DNA of 64,000 bases from Nocardioides sp. S-1144 (GCF_005954645.2 NZ_CP040695.2:4363649-4427648); one strand, 5' to 3'. Shown: positions 17,287 to 26,278, numbered from the stretch's first letter. The notes: generated by a model not told the origin, from the letters alone. Translations and numbers: made by a program.

Positions 17287-17562
17287 ATGACGCACCAGAC
17301 CCGCCTGATCGACGAGCTCAACACCCTCCACGCCGGCTACGTCGAGGCCATCAACGCCGCCGTCGCGGCCGACGACCTCTCCCGCGCCGCCGACCTCGCC
17401 GCCGAGTACGACCGCGACGCCATCATGCTCATGGCCGAGCGCGAGGGCCGCCAGGACCTGCTCGCCCACTTCGGCCTCGACCAGGACGGCCGCCGCCTCA
17501 TCGCGCACGCCACGCCCCTGCGCAACCTGGTCAAGCGCGTGGCCGCGCTCCGCGCTGCCTGA
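17287..17562 (+). CDS. Small hypothetical helical protein
   Basis: 91 residues, no recognised domain. The composition is strongly Ala/Leu/Asp and helical (LIDELNTLHAGYVEAINAAVAADD...LAAEYDRDAIMLMAEREG), giving an acidic soluble protein with a short basic C-terminus. The ATG has AGGAA 8 bases upstream. A hairpin follows the stop, and a perfect palindrome precedes the gene, so it looks like a single-gene transcription unit. Confidence 0.65.
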   Translation: MTHQTRLIDELNTLHAGYVEAINAAVAADDLSRAADLAAEYDRDAIMLMAEREGRQDLLAHFGLDQDGRRLIAHATPLRNLVKRVAALRAA

Positions 17563-17569
17563 CCCCGGC

Positions 17570-17589
17570 GGCCGACCGCCCGGTCGGCC
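17570..17589. terminator. Hairpin between convergent genes
   Basis: GGCCGACC and GGTCGGCC form an 8-bp stem with a 4-base loop. It sits between the small protein gene (stop 17562) and the end of the SDR gene (17639) and could serve both strands. Confidence 0.4.
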
Positions 17590-17638
17590 CCGACGGCGGT
17601 CGCGTCCGGTCCGGCGCCCGTGTCGGGCCGGGTCGTCC

Positions 17639-18355
17639 TCAGCCGCCCAGGGCGGTGAGGATCTGCTCGTACCGCACCCTCGGGTCGTCCGCGAGCCCCG
17701 CCTTGACGAACCTCGCCCAGTCGTCGGCGAGCACCTCCTGCGAACCGGACTCGACGGCGTCGAGCCCGGCGCGCGCCAGGTCCGACGGCGCGATCTTCGG
17801 CGCCTCCACGGTCCTGGCCATGTCGGTGTCGACCAGCCCCATGTGCACCGCGACCACGTGCGTGCCCTGGGCGGCCAGCTCGAGCCGCGTGCTGTCGGTC
17901 AGCGCCGCGGCCGCGGCCTTCGAGGCGGCGTAGGCGCCGGCGCCCGGGAGGGTGAACCACGACAGCGCCGAGATGACGTTGAGGATCGCGCCGCCGCCGT
18001 TGCGGCCCAGGACGGGGGCGAACGCGCGCGTCACCAGCAGCGGCCCGAAGAAGTTCGTCTCCATCTCGCGACGGATCAGCGCCTCGTCCCCGGTCACGAG
18101 CGAGGTGCCGGTGGAGATGCCGGCGTTGTTGATGACCACCTCCGCGTCGCCGGCGGCGGCCGCGGCCGCCTCGACCTGGGCAGGGTCGGTGATGTCAAGC
18201 TCGAGCGGGTGGACGCCGGCCGCGACGATCGTGCTCGCGTCGCGCGCACCGGCGTAGATCTTGGTCGCGCCGCGCTGCTTCAGCAGCTCGACGAACTCGG
18301 CCCCGATGCCCCGGTTGGCGCCGGTGACGAGCACCACCGCTCCGTTGATGTCCAT
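17639..18355 (-). CDS. SDR family oxidoreductase
   Basis: A 238-residue classical short-chain dehydrogenase. It has the nucleotide motif TGANRGIG (residues 11-18), NNAG near residue 80, the catalytic Ser in VISALSW near 130 and YAASK near residue 143. It is divergent from the TetR gene with an 85-base shared control region. By the usual arrangement it is the target of that repressor. The substrate is not predictable. Confidence 0.9.
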   Translation of the reverse strand: MDINGAVVLVTGANRGIGAEFVELLKQRGATKIYAGARDASTIVAAGVHPLELDITDPAQVEAAAAAAGDAEVVINNAGISTGTSLVTGDEALIRREMETNFFGPLLVTRAFAPVLGRNGGGAILNVISALSWFTLPGAGAYAASKAAAAALTDSTRLELAAQGTHVVAVHMGLVDTDMARTVEAPKIAPSDLARAGLDAVESGSQEVLADDWARFVKAGLADDPRVRYEQILTALGG

Positions 18356-18411
18356 GACGATCCCATTCTGTAGTGACTGCTACTGATTACGTGCCGGACG
18401 CTAGCACATTC

Positions 18412-18427
18412 CGTAGCGATCGATACG
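18412..18427. promoter_or_regulatory. Putative TetR operator within the promoter spacer
   Basis: CGTAGCGATCGATACG is a near-perfect 16-bp palindrome (7 of 8 pairs). It fills the spacer before the -10 TATGGT at 18429-18434, which is followed after 6 bases by the TetR ATG. A second dyad, GTAG-N6-CTAC, lies at 18370-18383 nearer the SDR gene. This is the layout expected for autoregulation and SDR repression. Confidence 0.55.
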
Positions 18428-18440
18428 TTATGGTGGGGTC

Positions 18441-19019
18441 ATGGCTGGCCGACCTCGGAGCTTCGATCGCGACGCCGCGCTCGCGGTGGCCGTCGAGCAG
18501 TTCTGGCGCGCGGGCTACGAGGAGACCTCCGTGGCGACCCTGACCGCGGCGATGGGCCTCACGCCTCCCAGCCTCTACGCGGCTTTCGGCGACAAGCGTC
18601 GCCTGTTCGAGGAGGCCGCGGCGCTCTACTTCCGGCGCACGTGCGAGGCGGTCGACCACGCCACGGCGCTCCCGACCGCGCGCGAGGCCGTGGCCCGGGT
18701 GCTGGCCGACACCGCACGCGCCCACACCGACCCGGCGACGCCGGCGGGGTGCCTCATGCTCACCGAACCGCGGCTCGAGGCGCAGCGCGACGTGCTCCGC
18801 CGGCGTCTCCAGGACCGGCTCGACCAAGGGGTGCGGGACCACGACCTGCCCCCCACCACGAACACCGACCACCTCGCCCGGTTCCTCGTGGCCGTGCTGC
18901 GCGGGATGTCGGGCTCCGCCCGCGACGGCGGCACGATCGAGGACCTCCAGGGCATCGCCGACGCCGCGATGGCGGCCGTGCCGGCGCCGCCGGACGACCG
19001 GGTGGCGGACCGCTCCTGA
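18441..19019 (+). CDS. TetR/AcrR family transcriptional regulator
   Basis: A 192-residue repressor. The N-terminal helix-turn-helix is RSFDRDAALAVAVEQFWRAGYEETSVATLTAAMGLTPPSLYAAFGDKRRLF (split: helix 1-3 at residues 5-55). The C-terminal ligand domain has Cys near residue 110 (TPAGCLML), as in the AcrR/NemR-like group that senses electrophiles or hydrophobic ligands. It is divergent from the SDR gene, with a palindrome in the shared region. The ATG is 6 bases past a TATGGT -10 element, so the mRNA is probably leaderless. Confidence 0.88.
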   Translation: MAGRPRSFDRDAALAVAVEQFWRAGYEETSVATLTAAMGLTPPSLYAAFGDKRRLFEEAAALYFRRTCEAVDHATALPTAREAVARVLADTARAHTDPATPAGCLMLTEPRLEAQRDVLRRRLQDRLDQGVRDHDLPPTTNTDHLARFLVAVLRGMSGSARDGGTIEDLQGIADAAMAAVPAPPDDRVADRS

Positions 19020-19077
19020 GACCAGCCCGTCCCGACGGCGGCCCGGGGACCTCAGGGCCCGGTCCGGCGCCCCGGCC

Positions 19078-19472
19078 TCACGGCGTCGAGAAGACCGTCG
19101 GCGTGACGTGCCGCAGGATCGCACGCAGCCCCGGACCGTCCGAGGCACCACCGCTCACGGTGACGAGGTAGGACGCCGGCCGCACCGGCCCGCGTCCCAC
19201 GTCGTAGCCCACCACCCGCATGAGCGTGAGCCGGCCGGCGGCACGGACGAGCACACCTCGCACCGGGTGCAGACCGCCCAGGCTGTCCATCCGCAGGGTG
19301 CGTGCGCCGGTCGGGTCGGTGAAGACCCCGGCGCTCGAGGTCGGCCGGGTCAGCCGCCAGCCTCGTGGAGCGTCGATCGCGTACGACGGCGCCTCCGGAT
19401 GCGCCCACCGGGGCCCGGGCCGCAGCCGGCCAGGACGACGGCAGCGGCCAGCGCTGGGAGGAGGGACTTCAC
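19078..19472 (-). CDS. Putative lipoprotein, apparent frameshift
   Basis: A GTG at 19472, preceded by AGGAGG 12 bases upstream, opens a lipoprotein signal (KSLLPALAAAVVLAGCGPGP, lipobox LAGC). The rest of the protein (APSYAIDAPRGWRLTRP to RHVTPTVFSTP, ending at 19078) is in a different frame. One extra base in the G4 run at 19410-19413 joins them into about 131 residues. The mature part looks like a small secreted beta domain. No family was recognised. Confidence 0.6.
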
Positions 19473-19626
19473 GAGCCTTCGACGCCTCCTCGGCCCGGTT
19501 GGTTGTCCGCACACCGGTGGGGCCTGCGTCGGGTGCGTCGGCGGAGGTATCACCGCCCGGCCTGCCGGGTCCTTGGAGGGAGGACGGCTTCCCGTGCGGG
19601 TGGCCGGCGAACCGAGGGAGCCACCG

Positions 19627-19662
19627 ATGACGGTCGTGCCGCTGCCCGAGGTCCGTCGGTGA
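19627..19662 (+). CDS. Possible 11-residue leader peptide before the MFS gene
   Basis: An ATG with GAGGGAG 7 bases upstream encodes MTVVPLPEVRR. Its stop overlaps the MFS GTG start as GTGA (19659-19662). This geometry would couple translation of the transporter to the leader. It is a short ORF and may be chance. Confidence 0.35.
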   Translation: MTVVPLPEVRR

Positions 19663-20966
19663 ACCGCCCAGGCTTCCGGTCGGCACTGGCGAGCACGGCG
19701 TTCCGCCGGCTCTGCCTCGCCCACGGGCTCGCCACCGTCGGCCAGCTCGTCGTCACCCTCGCGGTGGGGGTCCACGTCCTCGCGGAGACCCGGTCCGGCG
19801 TCTGGGTCTCGGTGACCGTCGCGTCGGCGTTCGCGCCGTACGCCCTGTGCTCGGCGCTCGCCGGTGTGCTCGCCGACCGCCGGTCGCGCAGCGCCGTGCT
19901 GGCCGGTGCCGCGTGGGTGCGGACGGCGCTCGCGCTCGTGCTCGTCGCCGGGACGGCGGCCGGCTGGCCGGTCGCCGTCCTGGCCGGTGTCACCGCCCTC
20001 GTCGCGGTGGCCGCGACGCCGTCGTTCCCCTCGCTCGCCGCTGCCACGCCGCAGTGCGTGCCGGACCGCGACCTGCCGCCGGCGAACGCGCTCGTCACCT
20101 GCGTCGAGAACGTGACCTGGATCGGTGGGCCCGGGGTGTTCGGGCTGCTCGTCCTGGCCGGCGCCGGGACGGAGGTGACGGTGCTCGTCGCCGCGGTCCT
20201 CTTCGCCGTCGCCGGCACCGTCGCGGCGTCCGTGCGACTCCGCCGACCGGCACGGGACCGGGCGACCGGCTGGTGGGCCGACCTGGTCGCCGGGGTCGCC
20301 GCCGTGGCCCGTCGGCCCGAGGTCCGCCGGCCCATGGGGCTCGCCGTCGTCGACAACCTCCTGTACGGCTACCTGGTGGTGGCGATCGTGCTTCTCGCCG
20401 ACGCGGCGCCGGGGGACGACGACCCGCTCGGCCTGCTCAACGCCGCCCTGACCGTGGGCGCCCTGGCGTCGATGCTGGTCGTGAACCGGTGCACCCGCGG
20501 CGACCGGACCTCCGCGGTCCTGGTCGTGACCCTCGTCGGCTTCTGCCTCACCCTCGCCGCCCTCGGGGCGGTCGGCGCCACCGCGCTGGGCGTCGCGCTC
20601 CTCGTGGTCGCCGGCGGCACGACCATGGTGGCGGAGGTGGCGGCGGTGACGCTGCTCCAGCGCTCGACCGACACCGGCACGCTGGCCCGGGTCTTCGGGA
20701 TCTACGACCAGCTCAACGTGGGCGCCATCGCGCTGGGCTCGTTGGCGGCCGGTCCGCTCTCGGCGGTGGCCGGACCACACGCCGGGCTGGTCGCCGTCGC
20801 CGGGCTCGGCATCGTGCTCACGCTGCCGGCGCTCCTCGGGCAGCTCGGTCCCGCCCGTGCCGGCGCGGGAGCGACTCGCCGGCGGGGTCGCTTGGCATCC
20901 GGATCCGTCAGGCGTAGCCTGACAACGCGTCAGGACGTGCCTGACACTGCGGAAGGAACGCCATGA
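19659..20966 (+). CDS. MFS transporter
   Basis: A 435-residue major facilitator superfamily exporter. About twelve hydrophobic helices are seen, with the loop 2-3 motif GVLADRRSRSAVLAGAAWVRT near residues 65-85. A Pro-containing central loop lies near residue 200. The GTG at 19659 was chosen because the protein sequence before it is not membrane-like and it overlaps a short leader ORF. The last 25 residues are hydrophilic and are encoded by DNA that also carries two operator-like dyads for the next gene. Substrate unknown; drug/metabolite efflux is likely. Confidence 0.82.
   Translation: MNRPGFRSALASTAFRRLCLAHGLATVGQLVVTLAVGVHVLAETRSGVWVSVTVASAFAPYALCSALAGVLADRRSRSAVLAGAAWVRTALALVLVAGTAAGWPVAVLAGVTALVAVAATPSFPSLAAATPQCVPDRDLPPANALVTCVENVTWIGGPGVFGLLVLAGAGTEVTVLVAAVLFAVAGTVAASVRLRRPARDRATGWWADLVAGVAAVARRPEVRRPMGLAVVDNLLYGYLVVAIVLLADAAPGDDDPLGLLNAALTVGALASMLVVNRCTRGDRTSAVLVVTLVGFCLTLAALGAVGATALGVALLVVAGGTTMVAEVAAVTLLQRSTDTGTLARVFGIYDQLNVGAIALGSLAAGPLSAVAGPHAGLVAVAGLGIVLTLPALLGQLGPARAGAGATRRRGRLASGSVRRSLTTRQDVPDTAEGTP
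20892..20920 (+). promoter_or_regulatory. Promoter of the ClpX-zinc-finger gene
   Basis: TTGGCA (20892-20897) and TAGCCT (20915-20920) have a 17-base spacer, inside the 3' end of the MFS gene. The -10 lies within the first of two tandem dyads. Confidence 0.5.
20907..20945. promoter_or_regulatory. Two tandem 17-bp operators GTCAGG-N5-CCTGAC
   Basis: Perfect inverted repeats occur at 20907-20923 (GTCAGGCGTAGCCTGAC) and 20929-20945 (GTCAGGACGTGCCTGAC). They are separated by 5 bases, a 22-bp centre-to-centre distance or two helical turns. They cover the -10 element and start point of the next gene, typical of cooperative repressor binding. Confidence 0.7.
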
Positions 20967-21319
20967 CCCCCACGAACCCGGACGACCACCACTGCTCGTT
21001 CTGCGGCACGCTCGGGACCGAGGCCGAGAGGTTCATCGCCGGCCCGGGTGTGTACATCTGCAACGAGTGCGTCGAGGTCTGCGTGGACATCCTGGCGGGC
21101 AAGCCCACGCCGTCGTTCCCTCCGCTCGACGACAAGAGCGACGACGACCTGCTCCGCGACATGGCGCAGATCGCGGCGTCCCGCGACCAGGTGGAGGAGG
21201 CCGTCGTGGACCGTGCCCAGCGGCTGCGGGCTCGGGGCGTCACCTGGGCCCGGATCGGTGAGGGCCTGGGGATGACCCGTCAGTCGGCGTGGGAGCGCTT
21301 CTCGACCGACTTGGACTGA
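20963..21319 (+). CDS. ClpX C4-type zinc finger protein with C-terminal helix-turn-helix
   Basis: 118 residues. The N-terminal half is a ClpX-type zinc-binding domain (CSFCG at residues 11-15, then CNECVEVC near 33-40). The C-terminal half (RLRARGVTWARIGEGLGMTRQSAWERF) is a helix-turn-helix. There is no AAA+ ATPase, so it is not ClpX. The ATG overlaps the MFS stop as ATGA, but it has its own promoter with tandem operators. A DNA-binding, possibly autoregulatory, role is inference. Confidence 0.82.
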   Translation: MTPTNPDDHHCSFCGTLGTEAERFIAGPGVYICNECVEVCVDILAGKPTPSFPPLDDKSDDDLLRDMAQIAASRDQVEEAVVDRAQRLRARGVTWARIGEGLGMTRQSAWERFSTDLD

Positions 21320-21362
21320 CGCGGACCGATCACTTCCGCCCGGCGCACCGGTCTGGATCCTC

Positions 21363-21839
21363 GTGACCCACGAGTGCATCAGCGCGACCGCCCGCGTGGA
21401 GGCGTCGGCCGCCTCCGTCTTCGCGGTCCTGGCCGATCCCTCCCAGCACCGCGCCATCGACGGCACCGGCCGCGTGCGCGATCCCGTCGAGCCTGTCCCG
21501 ATCACCGCCGCGGGACAGATCTTCCGGGTCGGGATGTTCCACGAGCGCCATCCCGACGGCACCTACGAGATGGCCAACCTGGTCCTCGACCTCGTGCCGC
21601 CGCACGTCATCTCCTGGAAGCCCGGCCATCGCTCGGCAGGGACCGGCGACCTCGAGTTCGGCGGCTGGACCTGGCGGTACGACCTGAGCGCGCTCGGTCC
21701 CTCCCTCACCGAGGTGACGCTCACCTACGACTGGTCGGCGACCACGCGCGAGGCCCGCCGCGTGCAGGGCTTCCCGCCGTTCCCGCCGACCCACCTGGCC
21801 GACTCCCTCACCCACCTCGCGGCGCTGGTGACCCCTTGA
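21363..21839 (+). CDS. SRPBCC family protein
   Basis: A 158-residue START/Bet v1-like protein. The opening ISATARVEASAASVFAVLADPSQH is the usual SRPBCC strand and helix. FRVGMF, LDLVPPHVISW and YDWSATT follow in the expected beta-grip order. The GTG start lies 43 bases after the zinc-finger gene, so the two may be co-transcribed. The family binds hydrophobic ligands. No catalytic role can be read. Confidence 0.82.
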   Translation: MTHECISATARVEASAASVFAVLADPSQHRAIDGTGRVRDPVEPVPITAAGQIFRVGMFHERHPDGTYEMANLVLDLVPPHVISWKPGHRSAGTGDLEFGGWTWRYDLSALGPSLTEVTLTYDWSATTREARRVQGFPPFPPTHLADSLTHLAALVTP

Positions 21840-21887
21840 GGTCGAGGCCGACGGGGGCGCGCGACGGCAGGTCCCGTTCGCAGGAGG

Positions 21888-22364
21888 TCAGCGACCGGGA
21901 GGGCTGACGGTGAGTCGCATCGCCTCGTCGTTGGTCGTGCAGCAGGTGCCGTCGACCGCGGCTCCGGGCTCCTCGGCGTGCCCCTCGAGGTCGGGCCGGG
22001 CATCGGACTTCACGGTGTAGACCTCCCAGGGCTCCCGGCCGGGGCCGGTGACCCACACCTTGTCCTGGACGGCGTAGCAGCAGGTGGTGTTGTCCTCGGG
22101 CCGGGTGAGGACCCCGGCCTCGGCGAGCCGGTGGTGGGCGTCGGTGACGAGGTCGGTGGTCTCGACCTCGACCCCGAGGTGGTCCATGCGGGTGTCCTCA
22201 CCGGCCCGGCCCTCCAGGAGCACCAGCTTCAGCGGGGGTTCGGCGATGGCGAAGTTCGCGTAGCCGGGCCGGCGCTTGGCAGGGGTGGTGTCGAAGAGCG
22301 TGGAGTAGAACGCGATGGACGCCTCCAGGTCGGCGACGCGGAGGGCCAGCTGCACTCGGGACAT
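21888..22364 (-). CDS. ArsI/CadI family heavy-metal resistance metalloenzyme (VOC fold)
   Basis: 158 residues of the vicinal-oxygen-chelate fold. The family motifs are present: RVQLALRVADLEASIAFYSTLF, YANFAIAEPPLKLVL, DHLGVEV, and the vicinal cysteine pair NTTCCYAVQDKVWV, followed by a metal-ligand-bearing EPWEVYTV. A second CC near the C-terminus (GTCCTT) is notable. ArsI splits the C-As bond of trivalent organoarsenicals. CadI is its cadmium-induced relative. It is divergent from arsR-ACR3-arsC, which favours arsenic. The ATG at 22364 is preferred to the GTG at 22379. Confidence 0.85.
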   Translation of the reverse strand: MSRVQLALRVADLEASIAFYSTLFDTTPAKRRPGYANFAIAEPPLKLVLLEGRAGEDTRMDHLGVEVETTDLVTDAHHRLAEAGVLTRPEDNTTCCYAVQDKVWVTGPGREPWEVYTVKSDARPDLEGHAEEPGAAVDGTCCTTNDEAMRLTVSPPGR

Positions 22365-22397
22365 GGAGGCTGCTCTCACTCGGACGTATCGATCAAG

Positions 22398-22426
22398 GTC
22401 GATGTCATCTTGCGCTCCACATCGAC
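22398..22426. promoter_or_regulatory. Inverted repeat in the divergent ars control region
   Basis: GTCGATGT and ACATCGAC form a perfect 8-bp inverted repeat with a 13-base spacer. It lies midway between the ArsI-like gene and arsR, a likely ArsR operator serving both directions. Confidence 0.5.
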
Positions 22427-22444
22427 GCCCGTCAACATAGACGC

Positions 22445-22822
22445 ATGTCGAACTCTGCTCGGCCGGTGCCGGTCCCCCCAGACGCCCTGGCGTGCTGCAC
22501 CCCGCTGGCGCGGGAGCCGATGGGCGAGGACCAGGCCGCCACGGTCGCTCCGCTCCTCAAGGCCCTCGCCGACCCGGTCCGGCTGCGGCTGATGTCGCTG
22601 GTGCTCTCGCACGAGGGGCGCGAGGCGTGCGTGTGCGACCTGCTCCCGGCCTTCGACCTGTCCCAGCCGACCATCAGCCACCACCTCAAGGTGCTCCACG
22701 AGGCCGGGCTGCTGGATCGTGAGAAGCGCGGCGTCTGGGTCTACTACCAAGCGCGCCCCGAGGCGATGGAGGCCATGGTCAACCTCTTCGCGGCCGTCGT
22801 CCCGGCCGGGACGAGCGTGTGA
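22445..22822 (+). CDS. arsR: ArsR family metalloregulator
   Basis: A 125-residue winged-helix repressor. CC at residues 17-18 (DALACCTPLA) and CVC in the recognition region (REACVCDLLPAFDLSQPTIS, residues about 59-78) offer a cysteine set for trivalent arsenic. The helix-turn-helix SQPTISHHLKVLHEAGLL is typical. It is the first gene of the arsR-ACR3-arsC operon, whose next start overlaps its stop. Arsenite should release it from DNA. Confidence 0.9.
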   Translation: MSNSARPVPVPPDALACCTPLAREPMGEDQAATVAPLLKALADPVRLRLMSLVLSHEGREACVCDLLPAFDLSQPTISHHLKVLHEAGLLDREKRGVWVYYQARPEAMEAMVNLFAAVVPAGTSV

Positions 22823-23970
22823 GCGACGTCGTCGGCGAGCGGGCCGGCACCTCCTCCGAGGACGCCGTCGCGACGCGGCTCTCTACCCTCGACCGGTTCC
22901 TGCCGGTGTGGATCGTCGCGGCCATGGCCCTCGGGCTCCTCCTCGGACGCAGCATCCCCGGCCTCGACGACGCCCTCGCGAGCGTGGAGATCGGGTCGGT
23001 CTCCCTGCCCATCGCCGTCGGCCTGCTGGTCATGATGTACCCGGTCCTGGCCAAGGTCCGCTACGACGAGCTCGGCCGCGTCGCCGCCGACCGGCGCCTC
23101 CTCGCGGCGTCCATCCTGCTGAACTGGATCGTGGGCCCGGCGCTCATGTTCGCCCTGGCCTGGCTGATGCTGCCCGACCTCCCGGAGTACCGCACCGGCC
23201 TGATCATCGTCGGCCTCGCCCGCTGCATCGCCATGGTCCTGATCTGGAACGACCTGGCGTGCGGCGACCGGGAGGCCGCCGCGATCCTCGTCGCGATCAA
23301 CTCGGTCTTCCAGGTCGTCGCCTTCGCCGGGCTCGGCTACCTCTACCTCGAGCTGCTCCCCGGCTGGCTCGGCCTCGCCGACACCGGCGGGGGCGGCGGG
23401 GGCGGGCTCCACGTGTCGGTCTGGGACATCGCGACGTCGGTCCTGGTCTTCCTCGGCGTGCCGCTCCTGGCCGGGTTCCTCACCCGGACCCTCGGCGAGC
23501 GGGCGAGGGGCCGCGACTGGTACGAGACGACGTTCCTGCCCCGCATCGGCCCGACCGCCCTCCACGGGCTGCTGTTCACGATCGTCGTCCTGTTCGCCCT
23601 GCAGGGCGACACCATCACCCACCGGCCCCTCGACGTGGCCCGCATCGCGCTGCCACTCCTGGCCTACTTCGCCCTCATGTGGGCGGGCTCGTTCGCCCTC
23701 GGCGTCGCGCTCGGGATGACCTACGAGCGCACCACCACGCTGGCGTTCACCGCGGCAGGCAACAACTTCGAGCTGGCCATCGCCGTGGCGATCGGCGTCT
23801 TTGGGGTCACCTCCGGACAGGCCCTCGCCGGAGTCGTCGGCCCCCTCATCGAGGTCCCCGTGCTGGTCGGGCTCGTCCACGTCTCCCTGTGGGCCCGCCG
23901 CCGGTACTACCCCCGCGCCACCACCCGAACCCGTCACCGCCCGCCCGCGACCGGAAAGAGATCCACATGA
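22819..23970 (+). CDS. acr3: ACR3 family arsenite efflux transporter
   Basis: A 383-residue membrane protein with about ten helices. Signature regions of ACR3 are present: VGLLVMMYPVLAKVRYDEL, GLARCIAMVLIWNDLACGD (with the functionally important Cys near residue 138) and FTAAGNNFELAIAVAIGVFG. A run of seven glycines (about residues 194-200) lies in a loop. GTG overlaps the arsR stop (GTGA) and its stop overlaps the arsC ATG (ATGA). It exports arsenite by proton exchange across the cytoplasmic membrane. Confidence 0.93.
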   Translation: MSDVVGERAGTSSEDAVATRLSTLDRFLPVWIVAAMALGLLLGRSIPGLDDALASVEIGSVSLPIAVGLLVMMYPVLAKVRYDELGRVAADRRLLAASILLNWIVGPALMFALAWLMLPDLPEYRTGLIIVGLARCIAMVLIWNDLACGDREAAAILVAINSVFQVVAFAGLGYLYLELLPGWLGLADTGGGGGGGLHVSVWDIATSVLVFLGVPLLAGFLTRTLGERARGRDWYETTFLPRIGPTALHGLLFTIVVLFALQGDTITHRPLDVARIALPLLAYFALMWAGSFALGVALGMTYERTTTLAFTAAGNNFELAIAVAIGVFGVTSGQALAGVVGPLIEVPVLVGLVHVSLWARRRYYPRATTRTRHRPPATGKRST

Positions 23971-24380
23971 CGACCCCCGAGGTCCTCTTCGTCTGCGTCC
24001 ACAACCAGGGTCGCTCCCAGATGGCAGCCGCGCTCCTCGCCCGGCACGCCGCCGGACGCGTCCGCGTCCGCTCCGCCGGCTCCGCACCCGCCGACAGCGT
24101 CAACCCCGCCGTCGTCGAGGTGATGGCCGAGATCGGCATCGACATCTCCCAGGAGCTCCCCAAGAAGCTCCTCACCCACGACGTGGCCGCCGCCGACGTC
24201 GTCGTCACCATGGGTTGCGGCGACGCCTGCCCCATCTACCCCGGCAAGCGCTACGAGGACTGGGTCCTCACCGACCCCTCCGGCAAGGGTCCCGACTCCG
24301 TGCGCGAGATCCGCGACGAGATCGACCAGCGCGTCCGCGCGCTGCTCGCCGAGCTCGTCCCGGACACCCCGACCGCCTGA
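23967..24380 (+). CDS. arsC: Arsenate reductase ArsC (low-molecular-weight phosphatase type)
   Basis: 137 residues of the LMW-PTP fold. The P-loop FVCVHNQGRSQMA (residues 8-20) holds the catalytic Cys. TMGCGDACP near residue 82 and the later DPSGKGPDSVREIRDEI contain further catalytic positions typical of actinobacterial ArsC enzymes that use thioredoxin or mycothiol. It is coupled to ACR3 by an ATGA overlap. It reduces arsenate to arsenite for export. Confidence 0.93.
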   Translation: MTTPEVLFVCVHNQGRSQMAAALLARHAAGRVRVRSAGSAPADSVNPAVVEVMAEIGIDISQELPKKLLTHDVAAADVVVTMGCGDACPIYPGKRYEDWVLTDPSGKGPDSVREIRDEIDQRVRALLAELVPDTPTA

Positions 24381-24432
24381 TCTCCCCACGCGCTCGGGGG
24401 ACGGTGGGCCGGCCGGCCGACGACGGCTCGGG

Positions 24433-25851
<1,419 letters not shown>

Positions 25852-26010
25852 GGGATGTCTCTCCACGACGGTGGGTGCAGGGCGGTCCGGGACGGTCGGT
25901 GGAGCATGCCGTCGACGGTAGGGGGCAGCACCCCCCGAGACCGTTCCCGACGTCGCGGAGCGAGTCCCGAGCCGCGAACCTACGGGTCGGACGGGCCGAG
26001 CGACACCTGG

Positions 26011-26278
26011 TTGTCCACAGGGCCTGGGGATAACTGCCACCGACCCGTGGACGACACGCGGAACGCTGTGCACAGCTTGGGGAGCAACCTGTGGACGACA
26101 CGCCCGGCATCCCGGCCATCACGCCTCTGACCTGCACAAACAGGCTTCTGTCGGTGTGGAACCAAATCTGGTGGAGAAATTTCCGTTCACCGACCGTCCA
26201 CCGAGACGACGCCCGCCGCCCTGGCGTCAGCCGCGGCTGCCGCAACCCTCATCCACAGGGTGACCCTAGTTATCCACC
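26011..26278. promoter_or_regulatory. Cluster of DnaA-box-like motifs between dnaB and the MATE gene
   Basis: Within the 477-base gene-free stretch 25852-26328 are TTGTCCACA (26011-26019), TTATCCCCA (26025-26033, reverse), TCGTCCACG (26046-26054, reverse), TCGTCCACA (26090-26098, reverse), TCATCCACA (26249-26257) and TTATCCACC (26270-26278). The actinobacterial box is close to TTGTCCACA. It may be a DnaA-controlled dnaB promoter region or a DnaA titration site. Confidence 0.5.

Noticed and set aside
23388..23408. G-rich run in the ACR3 gene as another frameshift site
   Set aside because: The frame is continuous on both sides and the run encodes a glycine-rich loop between helices.
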